Notes: generated by a model from the letters alone, not told the origin. 64,000 bases of DNA from Fortiea contorta PCC 7126 (GCF_000332295.1 NZ_KB235930.1:2237895-2301894), one strand, 5' to 3'; numbered from the stretch's first letter, positions 17,214 through 29,500 are shown. Numbers and translations are program-made.

Positions 17214-20200
17214 ATGGAAGGTATTGCTATTATCGGCTTGGCTGGGCGTTTTCCTGGAGCAAAAAATATTACGGAGTTTTGGCAGAATTTATGTGATGGA
17301 GTTGAGTCAATTTCTCAATTTAGTGATGATGAGTTAATGGCTGTGGGAGTGGATTCGTCATTACTTAATAATCCTAACTATATAAAAGCTGGGGCTGTAT
17401 TAGAAGATGTAGATTTATTTGATGCTGGCTTTTTTGGTTTTAATCCTAAAGAAGCGGAAATGACTGAGCCGCAACATCGTTTATTTTTAGAATGTGCTTG
17501 GGAAGCGTTGGAAAATGCTGGTTATGACTCTCAAAGATGTGACAGTCGGATTGGTGTTTATGCTGGTGCTAGTTTAAATAATTATTTGACTTTTAGCTTA
17601 AATGGCGATCGCATTGGTTCAGCGTCTAGTTTCCAAAAGCTAATTGGGATTGATAAAGATTTTCTGTCTACTCGCGTTTCTTACAAGTTAAATCTGACTG
17701 GGCCAAGTTTAACAGTCCAAACGGCTTGTTCTACTTCTTTAGTAGCCACTGCTTTAGCTTGTCAAAGCTTGCTGAATTATCAATGTGATATGGCTTTGGC
17801 GGGTGGGGTTTCGATTCGTGTACCCCAAAAAACCGGGTATTTACACCAAGAAGGCGGAATTTTATCGCCTGATGGTCATTGTCGCGCTTTTGATGCTAAA
17901 GCCAAAGGGACAGTTATTGGTAATGGTGTGGGGGTGGTGCTGTTAAAACGGTTATCGGATGCGATCGCTGACCGAGATCACATCTATGCTGTAATTAAAG
18001 GTAGCGCTATCAATAACGATGGTTCTAATAAAATTGGCTACACTGCACCCAGCGTCAATGGCCAAGCAGAAGCGATCGCCGAAGCAATAGCACTCGCTGA
18101 TGTGGAACCGGAAACAATCAGCTATGTCGAAACTCACGGTACAGGAACTGCTTTAGGCGATCCCATTGAAATCTCGGCGTTGACAAATGTCTTTCGTGGA
18201 CAGACTGAGAAAACAGGTTTTTGTGTGATCGGTTCTGTGAAAACAAATATTGGACATCTAGACGCTGCGGCTGGGGTTACAGGCTTAATCAAAACGGCTT
18301 TGGCTTTGCAACATCAGTTGATTCCTCCCAGCTTAAACTTTGAACAACCCAATCCAGAAATTGACTTTGCTCATAGTCCTTTCTACGTCAACACTCAGCT
18401 GACACAATGGAATACAACTTCTACACCGCGTCGCGCGGGAGTTAGTTCTTTAGGTATTGGTGGGACGAATGCTCATGTCATTTTAGAAGAAGCACCAATA
18501 CAATTCAAAATTCAAAATTCAAAAGTCAAAAGAGAATATTTGCTGTTGTGTTTATCAGCTAAAACTGATTTGGCGCTAGAAACTGCTACTAAAAATTTGG
18601 TTCAACATCTCAAACAACATCCTGATGTGGATTTGGCAGATGTTGCTTACACTTTGCAAGTAGGGCGTGCAGTATTTAATCATCGCCGTGTTGTGGTTTG
18701 TAAAAATATTCCAGAAGCAATCAACGCGCTAGAAATTATAAATCCTCAACAAGTATTAACTCACTTTGAAGAACCAATTCAACGCTCTATCACCTTCATG
18801 TTTCCGGGACAGGGCGCTCAATATGTAGATATGGGGCGGGAGTTATACAACACCCAGAATAGATTTCGGGAAGAGGTAGATCGTTGTTGTTTGTTACTCG
18901 AACCGGATTTAGGATTAGATTTACGTACAATTATTTATCCAGAAGAATCTGAAAAACAAGCGGTAACTAAACAACTAAAACAGACATCTTTAGCGCAACC
19001 AGCATTATTTGTAATTGAGTATGCTTTAGCTCAACTGTGGATGTCTTGGGGTATCTCTGTGCAAGCTATGATTGGTCATAGTATTGGGGAATATGTAGCT
19101 GCTTGTTTAGCTGGGGTAATGTCGTTAAAAGATGCGTTAGCTTTGGTTGCTGTGCGTGGGCGACTGATGCAGCAAATGACTACAGGTGCGATGCTTTCTG
19201 TATCTGCGTCAGCGTCGGAGGTTAAAGCTTTGCTCAACAAAGATTTAGCTTTAGCCGCTAATAATGCACCTTCTTTATGTGTGGTTTCGGGAACCCATGC
19301 AGCCTTAGATAAAATTGCTGAACAGCTTAAAAATAAAGGTATAGAATGTCGCTATTTACAAACTTCCCATGCTTTTCATTCCGCAATGATGGAACCAATG
19401 CTACAACCATTTATTGCGGAACTAGAAAAAGTCAAACTTCATCCTCCCAAAATTCCTTTTATTTCTAATTTGACGGGTACTTGGATTTCACCAGAGGAAG
19501 CGACATCTCCAGATTATTGGGCGCAGCATTTACGTCAAACAGTACAATTTTCCAATGGTTTATCAGTTTTGTTGGAGGAAAGCGATCGCATCTTCTTAGA
19601 AGTAGGTTCAGGACGGACTTTATGTAGTCTCGTCAAGCAACACACCCAAAAAGCAGCCGGACAGGTAGTGTTACCTTCCCTACGTCATCCCCAAGATGAA
19701 AAATCAGATGTTAATTTCTTGCTCAATATTTTAGGGCGGTTGTGGTTAGCAGGCGTTGAGATAAATTGGTCGGGATTTTACACCCACGAACAACGTTATC
19801 GCTTACCTTTACCGACTTATCCTTTTGAACGTCAGCGTTACTGGATTGAACCAGAAATATCAACTCAAATATCCAGCAAAGTTGAAAGTAGACAGGGTAA
19901 AAAGCCTAATATTAATGACTGGTTTTATATTCCTTCTTGGAAACTAATTCCCCTCGTTAAAACCAAATATATTACGTCTAATTATACTTTAATTTTTGTT
20001 GATGAATTTGGTTTAGGTTTACAACTTGTGCGAAAATTACAACAATTGGGACAGCATGTCATCACTGTGAAAGTAGGAGAAGAATTTGCTCAACTTGATA
20101 GTAATACATACGCTATCAATCCGGCTCAAGCAGATGATTATCAGAATTTGCTGCGACAATTAAGCGCACAGGGAAAAACCCCGAATACAATTGTCCATTT

Positions 20201-21764
20201 GTGGAGTATTAGTCAATCACAAACTTTATCTTGGGAAACGACTCAAAACTTAGGTTTTTACAGTCTTGTTTACCTAGCGCAAGCTATTGGACAACAGATA
20301 AATGATGCAGTGCAAATTTTAGCGATCGCTAATCATCTGTATGACATCATAGGAAATGAAGAATTATCTCCTGAGAAAACGACTATATTAGGCGCTTGCA
20401 AAGTTATTCCTCAAGAATATCCGCATATTAGTTGCCGTCTGATTGATATATTATTACCAAAATCAATCAGCGACGATTTTCTAGAACAATTACTAGCAGA
20501 ATTAACAACTGCGTCAGAAAATGCCATAATTGCCTACCGTAATCATTACCGTTGGGTGCAAACATTTGAGCCAATAGTGCTAGAACCAGTTACGGAAAAC
20601 AGAAGCCGCTTGCGACAAGGAGGCGTATATTTAATCACAGGTGGTATGGGAGGCATGAGTTTAGTTTTAGCTGAATATCTGGCGAAAACAGTGCAAGCCA
20701 AGCTGGTTTTATTAGGACGTTCATTACCATTTGATAATGAAAAAGTCAAACAATTAGAAGCGTTAGGTGCAGAAGTATTAGTACTGACGGCTGATGTGAC
20801 TAATTATGAACAGATGGAAAGTGCGATCGCACAATCTCTACAACGCTTTGGTACAATTCACGGTGTCATCCACGCAGCTGGTATTGCTGGGGCTGGGATG
20901 ATTCAACTCAAAACACCAGAAATAGCCAAAAAAGTTTTTGCACCCAAAATTCAAGGAACAATAGTTTTAAATAATGTTCTCAAAAACATCAATTTAGACT
21001 TCTTAGTTCTTTGTTCATCTTTAAGTTCCATCCAAGGAGGATTGGGACAAGTAGATTATTGTGCTGCTAATACCTTTTTAGATGCCTTTGCTTACTGGAA
21101 TACAGTCACAAATAACCGATTTACAGTTGCTATTAATTGGGATGCTTGGCAAGAGGTTGGTATGGCAGTAAATACAAGTGTTCCTAATGAAATCAAAAGC
21201 TGGCGTGCAGAAACTTTACAAAATGCTATCTTACCTCAAGAAGGAGTAGAAGTTTTTAGCCGAATTTTAGCCCAATCTCTATCTCAAATTATAGTTTCTA
21301 CCCAAGATTTACCAGCAGGAATCGAGCAGCTTAATCGATTGATTTTATCTTTTGTGCAAAAGCCAGTAAATTCTTGTCAAGCATCTGCTAGTAGACATGC
21401 ACGCACTTTACAAGATAATACTTATGTAGCTCCTCGTAATGCCATTGAAGAAACTATTGCCAATATTTGGGAAGAACTTATAGGTATTGAAAAAATAGGA
21501 ATTTATGATAACTTCTTTGAATTAGGTGGACATTCTTTACTAGCTGTTCAGACTATCTCCCGCTTGCGAGAAGTTTTTCAAGTCGAATTACCACTAAGTA
21601 CCCTGCTTTTTGATGCGCCGACAATTAGCAGACTAGCTACTGCGATCGCGGAAAAACAAGCACAAATTGAGGAACTTGAAGAGGTAGAAAAAATGTTAGT
21701 AGAAATAGAAAATCTTTCTATTCATGAAGTCAATCAACAGCTATTTAAAGAACAAAAAAAATAA
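17214..21764 (+). CDS. Type I polyketide synthase module KS-AT-KR-ACP
   Basis: The 1516-residue single module adds one ketide to the acyl-Ser chain. KS (1-425) has the active Cys in TACSTSL near 170 and both His motifs (HGTGTALGDPIE; TNIGHLDAAAG). AT (about 520-830) has FPGQGAQY, GHSIGE near 620 and HAFH near 720, the pattern for malonyl-CoA. KR (about 885-1340) has the NADPH motif TGGMGGM near 1140 and a catalytic Tyr and Asn in QVDYCAANTF, so the beta-keto group is reduced to a hydroxyl. No DH, ER or methyltransferase is seen. ACP: GGHSLLAVQ near 1438. The predicted unit is a statine-like 4-amino-3,5-dihydroxypentanoate derived from Ser and malonate. Family knowledge supports this order; the structure is inferred. 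Confidence 0.93.
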   Translation: MEGIAIIGLAGRFPGAKNITEFWQNLCDGVESISQFSDDELMAVGVDSSLLNNPNYIKAGAVLEDVDLFDAGFFGFNPKEAEMTEPQHRLFLECAWEALENAGYDSQRCDSRIGVYAGASLNNYLTFSLNGDRIGSASSFQKLIGIDKDFLSTRVSYKLNLTGPSLTVQTACSTSLVATALACQSLLNYQCDMALAGGVSIRVPQKTGYLHQEGGILSPDGHCRAFDAKAKGTVIGNGVGVVLLKRLSDAIADRDHIYAVIKGSAINNDGSNKIGYTAPSVNGQAEAIAEAIALADVEPETISYVETHGTGTALGDPIEISALTNVFRGQTEKTGFCVIGSVKTNIGHLDAAAGVTGLIKTALALQHQLIPPSLNFEQPNPEIDFAHSPFYVNTQLTQWNTTSTPRRAGVSSLGIGGTNAHVILEEAPIQFKIQNSKVKREYLLLCLSAKTDLALETATKNLVQHLKQHPDVDLADVAYTLQVGRAVFNHRRVVVCKNIPEAINALEIINPQQVLTHFEEPIQRSITFMFPGQGAQYVDMGRELYNTQNRFREEVDRCCLLLEPDLGLDLRTIIYPEESEKQAVTKQLKQTSLAQPALFVIEYALAQLWMSWGISVQAMIGHSIGEYVAACLAGVMSLKDALALVAVRGRLMQQMTTGAMLSVSASASEVKALLNKDLALAANNAPSLCVVSGTHAALDKIAEQLKNKGIECRYLQTSHAFHSAMMEPMLQPFIAELEKVKLHPPKIPFISNLTGTWISPEEATSPDYWAQHLRQTVQFSNGLSVLLEESDRIFLEVGSGRTLCSLVKQHTQKAAGQVVLPSLRHPQDEKSDVNFLLNILGRLWLAGVEINWSGFYTHEQRYRLPLPTYPFERQRYWIEPEISTQISSKVESRQGKKPNINDWFYIPSWKLIPLVKTKYITSNYTLIFVDEFGLGLQLVRKLQQLGQHVITVKVGEEFAQLDSNTYAINPAQADDYQNLLRQLSAQGKTPNTIVHLWSISQSQTLSWETTQNLGFYSLVYLAQAIGQQINDAVQILAIANHLYDIIGNEELSPEKTTILGACKVIPQEYPHISCRLIDILLPKSISDDFLEQLLAELTTASENAIIAYRNHYRWVQTFEPIVLEPVTENRSRLRQGGVYLITGGMGGMSLVLAEYLAKTVQAKLVLLGRSLPFDNEKVKQLEALGAEVLVLTADVTNYEQMESAIAQSLQRFGTIHGVIHAAGIAGAGMIQLKTPEIAKKVFAPKIQGTIVLNNVLKNINLDFLVLCSSLSSIQGGLGQVDYCAANTFLDAFAYWNTVTNNRFTVAINWDAWQEVGMAVNTSVPNEIKSWRAETLQNAILPQEGVEVFSRILAQSLSQIIVSTQDLPAGIEQLNRLILSFVQKPVNSCQASASRHARTLQDNTYVAPRNAIEETIANIWEELIGIEKIGIYDNFFELGGHSLLAVQTISRLREVFQVELPLSTLLFDAPTISRLATAIAEKQAQIEELEEVEKMLVEIENLSIHEVNQQLFKEQKK

Positions 21765-21795
21765 ATTTGTAATTTATATGATGAGGTGATTATTA

Positions 21796-24700
21796 GTGAG
21801 TGATATTATTCAAAGAATAGCCGCTTTAACTCCAGAAAAACGGGCATTATTAGAATTGCGGTTAAAACAGAAAAACTTGCTACAAAAAAAATGGACATCT
21901 ATAGCAAAACGAAAAGCACAGGATGCCTTATATTTATCTTTGATTCAAGAGAAATTTTGGATTATTCAGCAATTACAACCAGATTTATCTGCATATAACG
22001 AATCAAACCTGCTTAAAATCACAGGTAATCTCAACAAAAATGTTTTAGAAAAAAGCCTCAATACAATTATTCAACGTCATGAAATTCTCCGTACTAGCTT
22101 TCGAGTGGTAGATGGTCAAACTATACAAAATATTGCTCCGGCAATCCAAATAACTCTACCAATAGTAGACTTGCAAGATTGCTCTAAAATTGAACAAGAA
22201 GCAAAAGTAAAGCAGCTAGTAATCGAGCATTCAAGCCTGCCTTTCGATATTACCGAAGCGCCACTATTACGAGCTGTTCTTATTCGGTTGCAAGAGCAAG
22301 AATATCTCTTGCTGTTTACCATACACCACATTATTTTTGATGGTTGGTCTAGCCGAGTTTTTTATCAAGAACTAGCAGCACTATATCAAGGTTTCTGCCA
22401 AGATATTCCAGTAATTTTGCCAGAATTACCGATTCAGTATGCAGACTTTGCACTGTGGCAAAGACAATCATTAAATAATGAGGAGAAATGGCACCAACTG
22501 ACATACTGGAAGCAGCAACTCCAAGATGCACCACCAATTCTCAACTTACCAACAGACTATCCCCGCCCCGCCCAGCAAAGCTTTCGGGGTGCGCGTGCGA
22601 CTATTATAATTACAGAGGCGATCGCTCATGCACTCAAATCCTTGAGTCAGCAAGCAGGTGTCACCCTGTTCATGGTGATACTAGCAGCATTTAAAACTTT
22701 GCTCTACCGCTATACCGGACAGACAGACTTGTTAGTGGGAACCCCAGTTGCTAATCGGACTCAAATTGAAACAGAGAATTTACTGGGATGTTTTGTTAAT
22801 AGTGTAGTTTTACGCACAGATGTAGCTGGAGAACCAAGTTTTCGAGATTTGGTGAAGCGAGTCCGCGAGACTGCTTTAGCCGCCTATGCTCACCAAGACT
22901 TACCCTTTGAACAGTTAGTCAAAGAACTCCAACCGGAACGCACATTCAGCCACACTCCTCTGTTTCAAGTGATGTGTGTATTCCAAGATACGCCATTGTC
23001 AGCCTTAGAACTTCCTGGTTTAACCTTGGCTCCGTTGATGATTGACAATGGAACTGCCAAGTTTGATTTGACACTGTATTTAGAAGATACCAAGCAAGAG
23101 CTAATCGGATTTCTAGAGTACAACAGCGATTTGTTCCATCCCGACACCATCAACCGCATGGTGGAACATTTCCAGACTTTACTAGCAGGTATAATTGCCA
23201 ATCCCGACCAGTGTATTGCCAAGTTACCTTTGCTGACACAGCAGGAACAAAATCAATTAATCGCAAATAATCTGCCGATAAAAATAGATGATTCGTCGCC
23301 ATTAACCTTACATCAGTTATTTGAGCAGCAGGCGGAAAAAACACCAGATGCAGTAGCTGTGGTGTTTGGTGAACAACAACTAACTTATGCAGAATTAAAT
23401 ATCAAAGCGAATCAGATAGCTCATTATCTGCAAAAATTAGGCATCAAAACAGCAGAATTAGTAGGTATTTCTTTACCGCGTTCTCTAGACATGATCATCG
23501 GTATTTTAGGCATCTTGAAAGCGGGAGCAGCTTATGTGCCACTCGACCCTAATTATCCGATAGAGCGACTCGCTTTTATTTTAGAAGATGCTCAGTTACA
23601 AGTTATTCTGACTCAAAAACAACTCTGCCAAAAATTAGCCACAAATCAAACACAATTAGTCTACCTGGACGCAGACGGGGAAATTGCTCAACAAAGTAGA
23701 GATAATCCCAGCAGTCAAGCTACATCTGCATCCCTGGCTTATATCATCTACACATCCGGCTCTACAGGTCAACCCAAAGGCGTTTTAGTCAACCATCACA
23801 ACGTGATGCGTTTGTTTGCGGCGACTGATGCTTGGTTTAAATTCAATCATCAAGACGTTTGGACTTTGTTTCACTCCATTGCTTTTGATTTCTCCGTGTG
23901 GGAGATTTGGGGTGCATTACTTTACGGTGGGCGTTTAGTGGTAGTTCCTTATGAGATGACGCGATCGCCCCAAGCTTTTTATGAGTTATTATCACAACAA
24001 CAGGTAACAGTTCTCAACCAAACCCCCTCGGCTTTTCGACAGTTAATCAAAGTCGATGAATCTACCCCGACACCACAGCAATTAAACCTCCGCTACGTGA
24101 TTTTTGGCGGAGAATCCCTAGAAATTGCCAGTTTACAGCCGTGGTTTGACCGATATGGAGACAAATCACCGCAGTTAATCAATATGTACGGCATCACCGA
24201 AACCACCGTACACGTCACCTATAGTCCCTTGACAATAGCAGATTTAACTCCAGTCTCAGGCAGTGTCATTGGTCGTCCGATTCCCGACTTACAAGTTTAT
24301 GTGCTAGACCAACATCAGCAACTATTACCAATTGGAGTTGCAGGTGAGATGTATATTGGTGGTGCTGGTTTGGCGCAGGGTTATCTGCATCGTCCAGAAT
24401 TGACAGCCGAAAAATTTATCTCTCACCAATTAGCACCCGAAACACGCCTTTATCGTTCTGGAGACTTAGCACGTTACTTACCTAATGGGGAATTAGAATA
24501 CCTTGGTCGCATTGATAACCAAGTAAAAATTCGCGGCTTCCGCATTGAGTTAGGAGAAATTGAAACAACTCTGTGTCAACATCCAAATATTAGAGAAACA
24601 GTAGTTCTACCTTGGGAAGACGCAGTTAAAAATCAGCGGCTAGTTGCTTACATTGTCCCCAAATTAGAGCCAGCACCAACTACTAAAGAATTACAAAATT

Positions 24701-26520
24701 GGCTCAAGGAAAAATTACCAGAGTACATGATTCCTGCTTTTTGCGTTTCATTACCTGCCTTACCTTTGACAACTAATGGTAAAGTAAATCGCCGCGCATT
24801 ACCCGCACCGAATACAGTCAAACCCGAATTAGATCGAGCTTTTGTTGCACCACGAACAAAAATAGAACAAGTGCTAGCTGATATTTGGGCGCAGGTTTTA
24901 GGAGTTGCACGAGTAGGTATTGATGATAACTTCTTTGAGTTAGGTGGTGATTCAATCCTCAGTACTCAGATTATTGCTAAAGCTAATCAAGCTGGTTTGC
25001 AATTGACTTTTAGAAAGTTGTTTACTCATCAAACCATCGCAGAATTAGCTACTGTTACCGACATCACTCCCACGACTCCAGCAGAACAGGGCGTAATAGT
25101 TGGTGAAGTTCCTTTAACTCCCATCCAGCACTGGTTTTTTGAGCAAAATTTACCAGATGCACATCACTGGAACCAAGCCGTTTTGTTAGAACTAGAGCAA
25201 ACTATTGAGCCTGCATTGATAGCAAAAGCATGGCAATATTTGCTGATTCACCATGATGCTTTACGTCTACGTTTTGTAACTGATGGAGTTAATTGGCAAC
25301 AGCAGATTGTTCCTCCTGATGGGGAAATATTATTTAAGCAAGTGGATTTGTCAACATTATCAGCGACAGAGCAGACACAAGCTATTTCTGAGATTGCGAC
25401 TGAATTACAAGCTAGTTTGGACTTATCTACAGGCCCGTTAGTCCGAATTGCCCTGTTTAATTTGGCAGAAAAACAACCCAATCGGCTACTGATTGTGATT
25501 CATCACTTAGTAATTGATGGTGTTTCATGGCGGATTTTATTAGAAGATTTACAAACAGTTTATCAACAATTAAGTCGAGGAGAAGATGTAAATCTCCTTG
25601 CTAAAACCACTTCTTATAAACAGTGGGCAGAACAACTTAAAGAATATGCCCAATCAAATGTCTTGGAAAAAGACTTAGAATACTGGTTAGCTATAGATAA
25701 AGTAGACCAACTGCCAGTAGACTATTCACAAGGCGCAAATACTGAAGCTTCAGCTTGTAATGTATCAATAGCTTTGAATTTAGCAGAAACTAAGGCTTTA
25801 TTACAGGAAGTACCAAAGGTTTATCACACGCAAATTAATGATGTCTTGCTAACTGCTTTAATCAAAACTTTTGCTGATTGGACAGGCAAAAACGAACTTC
25901 TAATTGATTTAGAAGGACATGGACGCGAAGATATTTTTACAGGTGTAAATTTGTCGCGGACAGTCGGGTGGTTTACGGCTATTTTTCCGGTATTCCTCAC
26001 ACTAGAAGCCGATGCTAGTGCAGGGGAGGCGCTGAAGTCAATTAAGGAGCAGTTGCGGGCAATTCCCCAACAAGGTATTGGTTATGGGGTGTTACGCTAT
26101 CTCAGTGGTAATCAAATCATTATCCAGCAAATGCGATCGCTACCATCAGCCGAAATCAGTTTTAACTACTTTGGGCAATTTGACCAAGCGTTACCCCAAA
26201 AACTGTTACGACTTACCCAAGATTTTCCTGGAGTATCCCGCAGCCCTAAAGCTTTGCGTCGCCACCTTTTAGATATCAACGGCTTTGTGGTTGAAGGACA
26301 ACTGCGTTTGGAGTGGACATACAGTAAAAATATTTACAGACCAGAAACAGTAGAGAAATTAGCACAGAGCTACTTAGAACAAATGCGATCGCTCTTAGTT
26401 CACTGCCAATCAGGTAATACTCCTGGCTTCACACCTGCTGACTTTCCCAAAGCCAAACTGACACAAAAAGCTCTTGACCAATTTCTTGCCAGTATTACCA
26501 AAGCCAGTGGAGAGGGTTAA
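21796..26520 (+). CDS. NRPS module C-A(Thr)-PCP-E
   Basis: The 1574-residue module has a condensation domain (about 40-480; HHIIFDG near 176), adenylation domain (500-985; TSGSTGQPKG near 652), PCP (GGDSILSTQ near 1048, the Asp-Ser form usual before E domains) and epimerization domain (1100-1540; HHLVIDG near 1235, EGHGRED, RTVGWFTAIFPV, FNYFGQFD). The specificity positions read by eye give DFWNIGMVHK, the standard threonine code, so D-allo-Thr is predicted. The C-terminus (TPADFPKAKLTQKALDQFL) looks like a donor communication helix matching the acceptor-like N-terminus of the next gene. Start GTG with GATGAGGTGA upstream. It is 31 bp after the PKS gene. Confidence 0.93.
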   Translation: MSDIIQRIAALTPEKRALLELRLKQKNLLQKKWTSIAKRKAQDALYLSLIQEKFWIIQQLQPDLSAYNESNLLKITGNLNKNVLEKSLNTIIQRHEILRTSFRVVDGQTIQNIAPAIQITLPIVDLQDCSKIEQEAKVKQLVIEHSSLPFDITEAPLLRAVLIRLQEQEYLLLFTIHHIIFDGWSSRVFYQELAALYQGFCQDIPVILPELPIQYADFALWQRQSLNNEEKWHQLTYWKQQLQDAPPILNLPTDYPRPAQQSFRGARATIIITEAIAHALKSLSQQAGVTLFMVILAAFKTLLYRYTGQTDLLVGTPVANRTQIETENLLGCFVNSVVLRTDVAGEPSFRDLVKRVRETALAAYAHQDLPFEQLVKELQPERTFSHTPLFQVMCVFQDTPLSALELPGLTLAPLMIDNGTAKFDLTLYLEDTKQELIGFLEYNSDLFHPDTINRMVEHFQTLLAGIIANPDQCIAKLPLLTQQEQNQLIANNLPIKIDDSSPLTLHQLFEQQAEKTPDAVAVVFGEQQLTYAELNIKANQIAHYLQKLGIKTAELVGISLPRSLDMIIGILGILKAGAAYVPLDPNYPIERLAFILEDAQLQVILTQKQLCQKLATNQTQLVYLDADGEIAQQSRDNPSSQATSASLAYIIYTSGSTGQPKGVLVNHHNVMRLFAATDAWFKFNHQDVWTLFHSIAFDFSVWEIWGALLYGGRLVVVPYEMTRSPQAFYELLSQQQVTVLNQTPSAFRQLIKVDESTPTPQQLNLRYVIFGGESLEIASLQPWFDRYGDKSPQLINMYGITETTVHVTYSPLTIADLTPVSGSVIGRPIPDLQVYVLDQHQQLLPIGVAGEMYIGGAGLAQGYLHRPELTAEKFISHQLAPETRLYRSGDLARYLPNGELEYLGRIDNQVKIRGFRIELGEIETTLCQHPNIRETVVLPWEDAVKNQRLVAYIVPKLEPAPTTKELQNWLKEKLPEYMIPAFCVSLPALPLTTNGKVNRRALPAPNTVKPELDRAFVAPRTKIEQVLADIWAQVLGVARVGIDDNFFELGGDSILSTQIIAKANQAGLQLTFRKLFTHQTIAELATVTDITPTTPAEQGVIVGEVPLTPIQHWFFEQNLPDAHHWNQAVLLELEQTIEPALIAKAWQYLLIHHDALRLRFVTDGVNWQQQIVPPDGEILFKQVDLSTLSATEQTQAISEIATELQASLDLSTGPLVRIALFNLAEKQPNRLLIVIHHLVIDGVSWRILLEDLQTVYQQLSRGEDVNLLAKTTSYKQWAEQLKEYAQSNVLEKDLEYWLAIDKVDQLPVDYSQGANTEASACNVSIALNLAETKALLQEVPKVYHTQINDVLLTALIKTFADWTGKNELLIDLEGHGREDIFTGVNLSRTVGWFTAIFPVFLTLEADASAGEALKSIKEQLRAIPQQGIGYGVLRYLSGNQIIIQQMRSLPSAEISFNYFGQFDQALPQKLLRLTQDFPGVSRSPKALRRHLLDINGFVVEGQLRLEWTYSKNIYRPETVEKLAQSYLEQMRSLLVHCQSGNTPGFTPADFPKAKLTQKALDQFLASITKASGEG

Positions 26521-26522
26521 AA

Positions 26523-29500
26523 ATGGAAGTCAAAAATATTGCTGATATCTACGAACTTTCACCAATGCAACAGGGCATCCTCTTCCATATTTTGTATGCC
26601 CCTGATTCTGAATTGTACTTTGTACATCTTTCCTGCACTCTTCAAGGCGATTTAGATATCTTTGCTTTTGAAAAAGCTTGGCAACGGGTAATAGAAAGAC
26701 ACACCATTTTGCGTACTTCCTTCCATTGGCAAGACCTAGAAAAACCTCTACAAATAGTTAATCGCCAAGTCCAAGTTCCATTAAAAAAATTAGACTGGCG
26801 GAGAATATCTCCTACATCGCAACAACAGCAACTAGAGGCTTTGCTTGCAACAGACCGTCAGCAAGGCTTTGATTTCACACAAGCCCCGTTGATGCGACTG
26901 TTCCTCATCCAACTTACCGATGACACTTACCAATTTGTCTGGAGCAAAAGCCATTTAATTCTAGATGGCTGGTCACGGGCTTTAGTTCTCAAAGAAGTAT
27001 TAGATGTTTATCAAGCATTGTGTCGGGGTCAGGATATATCTTTAGCTCCTAGTCGTGCTTATGGAGACTATATTGAATGGTTGCAAGAGCAAGATTTATC
27101 TCAAGCTGAGGCATTTTGGCGGCGGATGCTTGGTGATGTGGAAGCTTCTACAAGCTTAGGTGTAGATAGAAATTATGTCTTTGCTGGTGAAAAAATTTAC
27201 ACAGAACAGCAAGTTAAACTTTCCGCAGCAACAACAACAGCACTGCAAACCCTAGCTCAACAAAATCGGCTAACTATCAACACAATTATTCAAGGAGCCT
27301 ATGCTCTATTGTTAAGCCGTTACAGCAATCAGAATGATGTCATTTTTGGTGTCACATCTGCCGGTCGCCCAGCCAGTGTAGTTGGGGCTGAGTCAATGGT
27401 AGGGCTATTTATTAACACTTTGCCAGCGCGAGTACAGGTAAACCTTGAGGAATTACTGCTTCCTTGGTTGCAAAAGTTGCAAGTGCAACGGGCAGAAGTG
27501 AACAATTATGAGTACAGTCCTCTAATGCAGGTGCAAGCATGGAGTAATGTTCCTCGGAACTTGCCTTTATTTGAAAGTATCGTTGTTTTTGAAAACTACC
27601 CTATGGATGCTTCTCTTAAAGAATGGGGAGGCAATTTAAACGTAAATAATATTCAATCTTCAGAAAAGACCAACTATCCTTTAACTGTAATGGTGGTTCC
27701 TGGTACAGAATTAGAATTAAAGTTACTGTACGATCGCCGCCGTTTTGATGCTGCAACTATAACGCGGATGCTGGGTCATTTCTCAACTTTACTAGAAAGT
27801 ATTGCCACCAATCCCAGCCAAAAACTCAAGGATTTATCTTGGTTAACTGTTAATGAAAAATATCAGTTGTTAATTGATTGGAATAACACTCAAGCTGAGT
27901 ATCCTGCTCAATGTATCCACCAGCTATTTGAGGCACAGGTAGAAAAAACACCGGATGCTTTGGCAATAGAATTTGCCGACCAATATCTGACATACAGAGA
28001 ACTAAATCAACGCGCCAATCAACTAGCCCATTACCTACAAGAATTAGGAGTAAAACCAGAGGTACTGGTGGGCGTTTGTGTCGAGCGTTCCCTTGAAATG
28101 GTAATAGGATTATTAGCCATCCTCAAAGCTGGTGGCGCGTACCTACCCTTAGATCCAGCCCATCCCTCAGAACGGCTTAACTACATTTTGGAAGATGCTC
28201 AAGTATCAATCTTACTGACACAACAAAAGTTAGCTGCAACGCTACTTCAAACAGCAGCCAAAACTATTTATTTAGATACAAACACAGCAAGTATTATTCA
28301 ATACGATAAGCACAATTCAGTCAACGAAGTTACACCGAATAATCTTGCTTACCTCATCTACACATCAGGTTCGACAGGCAAACCCAAAGGCGTACAAGTT
28401 CCTCATCGTGGTGTAGTCAATTTCTTAAATTCGATGCTCGTGTCTGTAGGGATGACACAGCAAGATATTCTCTTATCAGTTACTACTATTACTTTTGATA
28501 TTGCCGCCTTAGAATTGTTCCTACCATTAATTGTGGGTGCGCGTACAGTTGTAGTTAGCCGTGAGGTAGCGAGTGATGGTGTGCAATTAGCTGCCAGCAT
28601 CGCTAAATACAAAACAACATTTATGCAAGCAACCCCAGCTACTTGGCGAATGTTATTGGCAGCAAGGTGGAAAGGCAACCAACAACTAAAAATTCTCTGT
28701 GGTGGCGAAGCTTTACCCGTAGAACTAGCCAACGAGTTACAACAGCGATGTGCTTGTTTGTGGAATGTGTATGGCCCTACAGAAACAACAATTTGGTCTA
28801 CTATTTATCAAGTTAATCAAATAGGCGATCGCTTCACAAATATTCCCATTGGTCGTCCAATTGCTAACACCCAAATATATATCCTCGACAAGGGGTTGCA
28901 ACCTGTACCAGTAGGGGTAATTGGTGAACTTTATATTGGGGGAGACGGAGTTACTAGAGGTTATCTCAACCGACCGGAGTTAACAGCAGAACGCTTTATT
29001 AGCAATCCATTCAGTGATGTACCAGCAGCAAGGCTTTACAAAACTGGTGATTTAGCCCGTTATTGTGCAGATGGTAACATTGAATTTCTCGGACGCAGCG
29101 ATTACCAAGTTAAGATTCGCGGTTTCCGGATTGAACTAGGAGAAATTGAAGCGATTGTTTCGCAACATCCAGAAGTTAATGCGGCGGCGGTGATTGCTTG
29201 GAAAGATGAATTAGGCGTACAGCGTTTGGTTGGGTACATAGTCCCGCACCAGGAATCATCAGACTTAGTTTATCAACTACAACAATTCCTCAAGCAAAAA
29301 TTGCCTGAGTACATGATTCCGGCTACCTTTGTGATATTAGAGGCATTGCCGTTAACAGCAAACAATAAAGTAGATAGAAAAGCTTTACCAGCACCAAACA
29401 ACATTCAGCTAGAAGCAGAATTAGATTTTGTGCCACCTAAGACTGTTGCAGAACAACAATTAGTTGATATCTGGATACAAGTACTGGGTCTGGAAAAAGT

